From: JALVCQ01 sp964452325
GTDB lineage: Bacteria; Bacteroidota; Bacteroidia; JAADEI01; JALVCQ01
Length of the DNA: 17,503 nt
Assembly (NCBI GenBank): GCA_964452325.1
Contig: CAYVLB010000033.1
Coordinates: 1 to 17,503, forward strand
Reading direction: 5' to 3'
A program made the translations under genes and the position numbers. Within the stretch, counting starts at the first letter, position 1, and every line of letters starts with the position of its first letter. The notes below the pieces were generated by a model that had not been told where the DNA came from, did not search any database, and saw only the letters and a program-made list of their open reading frames with translations. Below, piece by piece: positions 16,684 through 17,503 of the stretch.

Positions 16684-16691
16684 TACTTTTG
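16684..16691 (+). promoter_or_regulatory. -7 box directly before kdsD
   Basis: TACTTTTG is a perfect TAnnTTTG -7 box, identical to the one before the DUF4199 gene. It ends four bases before the kdsD ATG, so transcription would begin at about the start codon itself. I could not find a TTTG at the -33 distance, which lowers confidence. Confidence 0.38.
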
Positions 16692-16695
16692 CCAT

Positions 16696-17503
16696 ATGCA
16701 GGGACATAGGTTTTCGTCGTCTACCTCACTTCGGATGGCCCGAGAAGTCCTTCAAACTGAATCTACTGCCATTCGACAATTGGCAAAACAGCTCAATGAT
16801 TCTTTTCACCAGGCGGTGGAGATTATTCTCAATGCTCGGGGACGCGTAATCATCACAGGGATTGGGAAAAGTGCTCTAATTGCTCAAAAGATTGTGTCGA
16901 CATTCAACAGCATGGGGACGCGGGCCATTTTCATGCATGCCGCCGATGCCATCCACGGAGATCTTGGAATGATCAGTAGCGAAGACGTCCTCATGGTATT
17001 GTCGAATAGCGGTGAAACGCCCGAACTGAAGGTTTTCCTGCCACTTCTAAAGGGTAAAATCCCCGTTATTGCCATTGTGGGACGTTCGGATTCGTACGTA
17101 GGTCGTCAGTCGGACTGTATTATCGAAGCTCACATAGAAAAAGAAGCATGTCCTAATGGGTTGGCTCCCACCACCAGTACCACGGTTCAATTGGCCATTG
17201 GTGATGCACTAGCGGTGGTATTGGCGCATTACCGACAATTTACCCCTGAAGACTTTGCCCGCGTTCACCCGGGTGGAATGCTTGGCAAACGGCTCTTGAT
17301 GAAAGTAGCAGATATTTATCCCAACAATCCGGCCCCTGCCAATCGGGCCGAAGACCCCATCCCCCAAGTTATCGTTAATATCACCACCCACCGATTGGGT
17401 GCAACGGCCATTGTCGATGCCCACCAACGCATCATTGGTATCATCACCGACGGTGACCTCCGGCGCATGATTCAGCAATATTCCGACTTTGCCCAACTCT
17501 ACG
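16696..17503 (+). CDS. kdsD: Arabinose-5-phosphate isomerase KdsD/KpsF (3' end cut by window edge)
   Basis: Interconverts ribulose-5-phosphate and arabinose-5-phosphate, the first step toward Kdo of lipopolysaccharide. 269 residues are visible from the ATG at 16696 (MQGHRFSSS); the frame is open to the window end. The SIS domain (about 20-200) shows GIGKSALIAQKI (Lys 58), AIHGDLGMIS, SNSGETPEL (Glu 110), LAPTTSTTVQLAIGDALAV and HPGGMLGKRL (His 191). Lys 58, Glu 110, Glu 150 and His 191 line up with the four key residues known from E. coli KdsD (59, 111, 152, 193). One CBS domain follows, ending IIGIITDGDLRRM; a second CBS domain is expected beyond the edge. A Met at residue 14 is an alternative start. 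It lies 31 bases after the second binding-lipoprotein gene. Confidence 0.95.
   Translation, partial: MQGHRFSSSTSLRMAREVLQTESTAIRQLAKQLNDSFHQAVEIILNARGRVIITGIGKSALIAQKIVSTFNSMGTRAIFMHAADAIHGDLGMISSEDVLMVLSNSGETPELKVFLPLLKGKIPVIAIVGRSDSYVGRQSDCIIEAHIEKEACPNGLAPTTSTTVQLAIGDALAVVLAHYRQFTPEDFARVHPGGMLGKRLLMKVADIYPNNPAPANRAEDPIPQVIVNITTHRLGATAIVDAHQRIIGIITDGDLRRMIQQYSDFAQLY

Noticed and set aside
1..17503. CRISPR arrays, tRNAs, rRNAs, transposons, toxin-antitoxin or defence modules
   Set aside because: I saw no regularly spaced repeats, cloverleaf-like segments, transposase motifs, terminal repeats or small toxin/antitoxin gene pairs. The window is almost fully occupied by recognisable chromosomal genes.

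Overview
The window is most likely chromosomal DNA of a Bacteroidota bacterium. The signs are a DUF4199 membrane protein, a SecA with the long N-terminal half usual in that phylum, several lipoproteins, almost no Shine-Dalgarno sequences before the starts, and Bacteroidota-type promoter boxes (-33 TTTG-like, -7 TAnnTTTG) in the short intergenic gaps. Base composition looks near balanced by eye. I saw no mobile element, CRISPR array, tRNA or rRNA, and no gene-free stretch longer than about 115 bases.

Left part, minus strand (1-4546): an OppA/DppA-type solute-binding lipoprotein lies upstream of secA, which runs off the window edge. Divergent from these is a plus-strand pair (4566-6044): a UPF0173 metal-dependent hydrolase and a ParA/Soj ATPase without an adjacent parB. 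Convergent to parA is a large M1-family zinc metallopeptidase lipoprotein (6081-8648, minus). It is divergent from a DUF4199 gene, with two back-to-back promoters in the 98-base gap.

Right part, plus strand (8747-17503): DUF4199, pstA, pstB, phoU, a Gfo/Idh/MocA sugar oxidoreductase (GnnA/WlbA-like), an unknown lipoprotein, a polyprenyl-phosphate sugar-1-phosphate transferase, a second OppA-type lipoprotein and the start of the Kdo-pathway isomerase kdsD/kpsF. From pstA through the second lipoprotein the genes overlap or are separated by at most about 70 bases, so they probably form one operon. It would join phosphate transport control (PstA/PstB/PhoU, with PstS and PstC not present here) to envelope sugar synthesis. 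kdsD has its own -7-like box.

Most genes belong to known families. I did not find a clearly new multi-gene system. The items most worth a second look are the shared-box divergent promoter, the hint of leaderless starts, the phosphate/envelope operon with an unknown lipoprotein, and a perfect 10-bp hairpin inside the metallopeptidase gene.
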